DNA from: CAZKTS01 sp964555735
GTDB lineage: Bacteria > Actinomycetota > Acidimicrobiia > IMCC26256 > PALSA-555
NCBI GenBank assembly: GCA_964555735.1
Contig: CAZKTS010000231.1
Coordinates: forward strand, 1-6,074
Direction of reading: 5' to 3'
Length of the DNA stretch: 6,074 bases
The notes beneath the pieces were generated by a model that saw nothing but the letters and a program-made list of their open reading frames with translations, ran no database searches and was not told the DNA's origin. A program made the translations under genes and the position numbers. Below, piece by piece: positions 5,367 through 6,074 of this stretch; position 1 is the first letter of the stretch, and every line of letters begins with the position of its first letter.

Positions 5367-5963
5367 GTGTCCCCACCTGCTCGAACCTCCGGCACCGGCG
5401 TCGGTCGACCGCGCGACACCGCGATCGACGCGGCCATCGATGATGCGGCGTTCGCGGTGCTCGTCGAGCACGGCATCGCCGGCTTCTCGCTCGGCGAGAT
5501 CGCTCGCCGCGTCGGCGTCCCGAAGTCGACCGTCTACCGACGGTGGGGAACCCAGCAGGCGCTGCTCGTCCACGCCCTCGAGCTGCTCGAGCAGGCCCAG
5601 CCGCCCGTGCCGGACAACGGCTCCCTCCGCGCCGACCTCATCGCGCTCGTCGAGCAGCGGTTCGTCGAGTTCGAGACGCAGGCGGCCGTCACGATCGAGC
5701 GGCTCGGCGCGGAGGCCGGTGACGACCGGGCGGTCCTCGGCCCGGTCTGGCGCATCGGCGAGCGACGCCACGACGCCGGGCGGGTCGCGTTCCGGCGCGC
5801 GGTCGAGCGCGGCGAGGTCAGGGCCGACCTGGACGTCGAGCTCGCGGTCGAGTTCCTCGCCGGCTCGGTCTGGACCCACATCTTCAGCCGCCGCCCCCGC
5901 GGCGCCTCCGACGCGGCGGCGATCGTCGACCGCCTCCTGCACGGGATCGCGTCCGATGCCTGA
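5367..5963 (+). CDS. TetR/AcrR-family transcriptional regulator (third of array)
   Basis: This 198-residue protein is a close relative of the first array member. The basic arm GRPR (13-16) is followed by a helix-turn-helix at about 40-60 with the turn and recognition helix VGVPKSTVYRRWG (49-61), nearly identical to the first member. DNGSLRADLIALV (83-95) and FRRAVERGEV (142-151) are shared blocks of the ligand/dimer domain; the middle (about 100-140) has diverged, which suggests a different ligand. The frame is open well upstream into the previous gene, but the GTG at 5367 gives a normal N-terminus and has TACCGT 7 bases ahead, so I chose it. The stop TGA at 5961-5963 lies inside the start of the next regulator gene, an 8-base overlap. 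The target is unknown; the shared recognition helix suggests it can bind sites similar to those of the first member. Confidence 0.92.
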   Translation: MSPPARTSGTGVGRPRDTAIDAAIDDAAFAVLVEHGIAGFSLGEIARRVGVPKSTVYRRWGTQQALLVHALELLEQAQPPVPDNGSLRADLIALVEQRFVEFETQAAVTIERLGAEAGDDRAVLGPVWRIGERRHDAGRVAFRRAVERGEVRADLDVELAVEFLAGSVWTHIFSRRPRGASDAAAIVDRLLHGIASDA

Positions 5964-6074
5964 AGGGACCAGCCTCGACGATGCCGAGCGGGAACGGGTC
6001 CTCGACGCGGCTCTGGAGCTGTTCACCCAGCGCGGCCCCAACCAGTTCGTGCTCCACGACATCGCGCGCCTCGC
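5956..6074 (+). CDS. TetR-family regulator, N-terminal part (3' end outside window)
   Basis: From the ATG at 5956-5958 the frame is open to the window end and gives 39 full codons. Residues 11-39 (ERERVLDAALELFTQRGPNQ, then FVLHDIARL) match helix 1 and the first helix of the motif in a TetR DNA-binding domain. The recognition helix is cut off. It differs from the first three members: there is no GRPR arm, and ALELFTQRG is the more general TetR form. The start overlaps the preceding stop by 8 bases, so the two genes are probably co-transcribed and coupled. Only the family can be called from this fragment. Confidence 0.78.
   Translation, partial: MPEGTSLDDAERERVLDAALELFTQRGPNQFVLHDIARL

Noticed and set aside
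5295..6062. 255-codon minus-strand frame opposite the third TetR gene
   Set aside because: Shadow of a gene with a clear helix-turn-helix; composition rich in Arg, Asp and Ala with no domain seen.
1..6074. Defence system, mobile element, CRISPR, tRNA or rRNA
   Set aside because: No transposase, integrase, nuclease or repeat array is seen, and nothing resembles a structural RNA gene.

Overview
This is a very GC-rich, densely coded stretch of bacterial chromosome. GC-rich third codon positions, GTG starts, TANNNT-type -10 hexamers and the protein families all point to an actinobacterium. Acidimicrobiia or Thermoleophilia are possible, but nothing here fixes the class. There are eight protein-coding genes, the first and last cut by the window edges. 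I found no RNA gene, insertion sequence, CRISPR array or phage marker.

Left part (1-1449, + strand): the end of one glucose/sorbosone dehydrogenase-like beta-propeller gene and a complete paralogue joined to it by an ATGA overlap. They look like a tandem duplication of secreted PQQ-dependent sugar dehydrogenase-family proteins.

Middle part (1479-3739, - strand): a two-gene unit read leftward, a short-chain dehydrogenase/reductase (SDR) followed 5 bases later by a type-B carboxylesterase with an intact Ser-Glu-His triad. The esterase converges on the sugar dehydrogenase gene with 29 bases between stop codons. A plausible joint role is ester hydrolysis plus oxidation or reduction of the released alcohol or carbonyl compound, but no substrate can be read from the sequence.

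A 291-base non-coding gap (3740-4030) separates the SDR unit from the divergent regulators. It holds candidate promoters in both directions and a perfect 8-base inverted repeat.

Right part (4031-6074, + strand): four consecutive TetR/AcrR-type regulator genes. The first and third have a near-identical helix-turn-helix. The second keeps the fold but has lost the basic N-terminal arm and the usual recognition-helix residues. The fourth overlaps the third by 8 bases and runs off the window. The first regulator, divergent from the SDR-esterase unit, is the natural candidate to control it. The run of regulators with one degenerate member is the most unusual feature here. I see no clear sign of a wholly new system.
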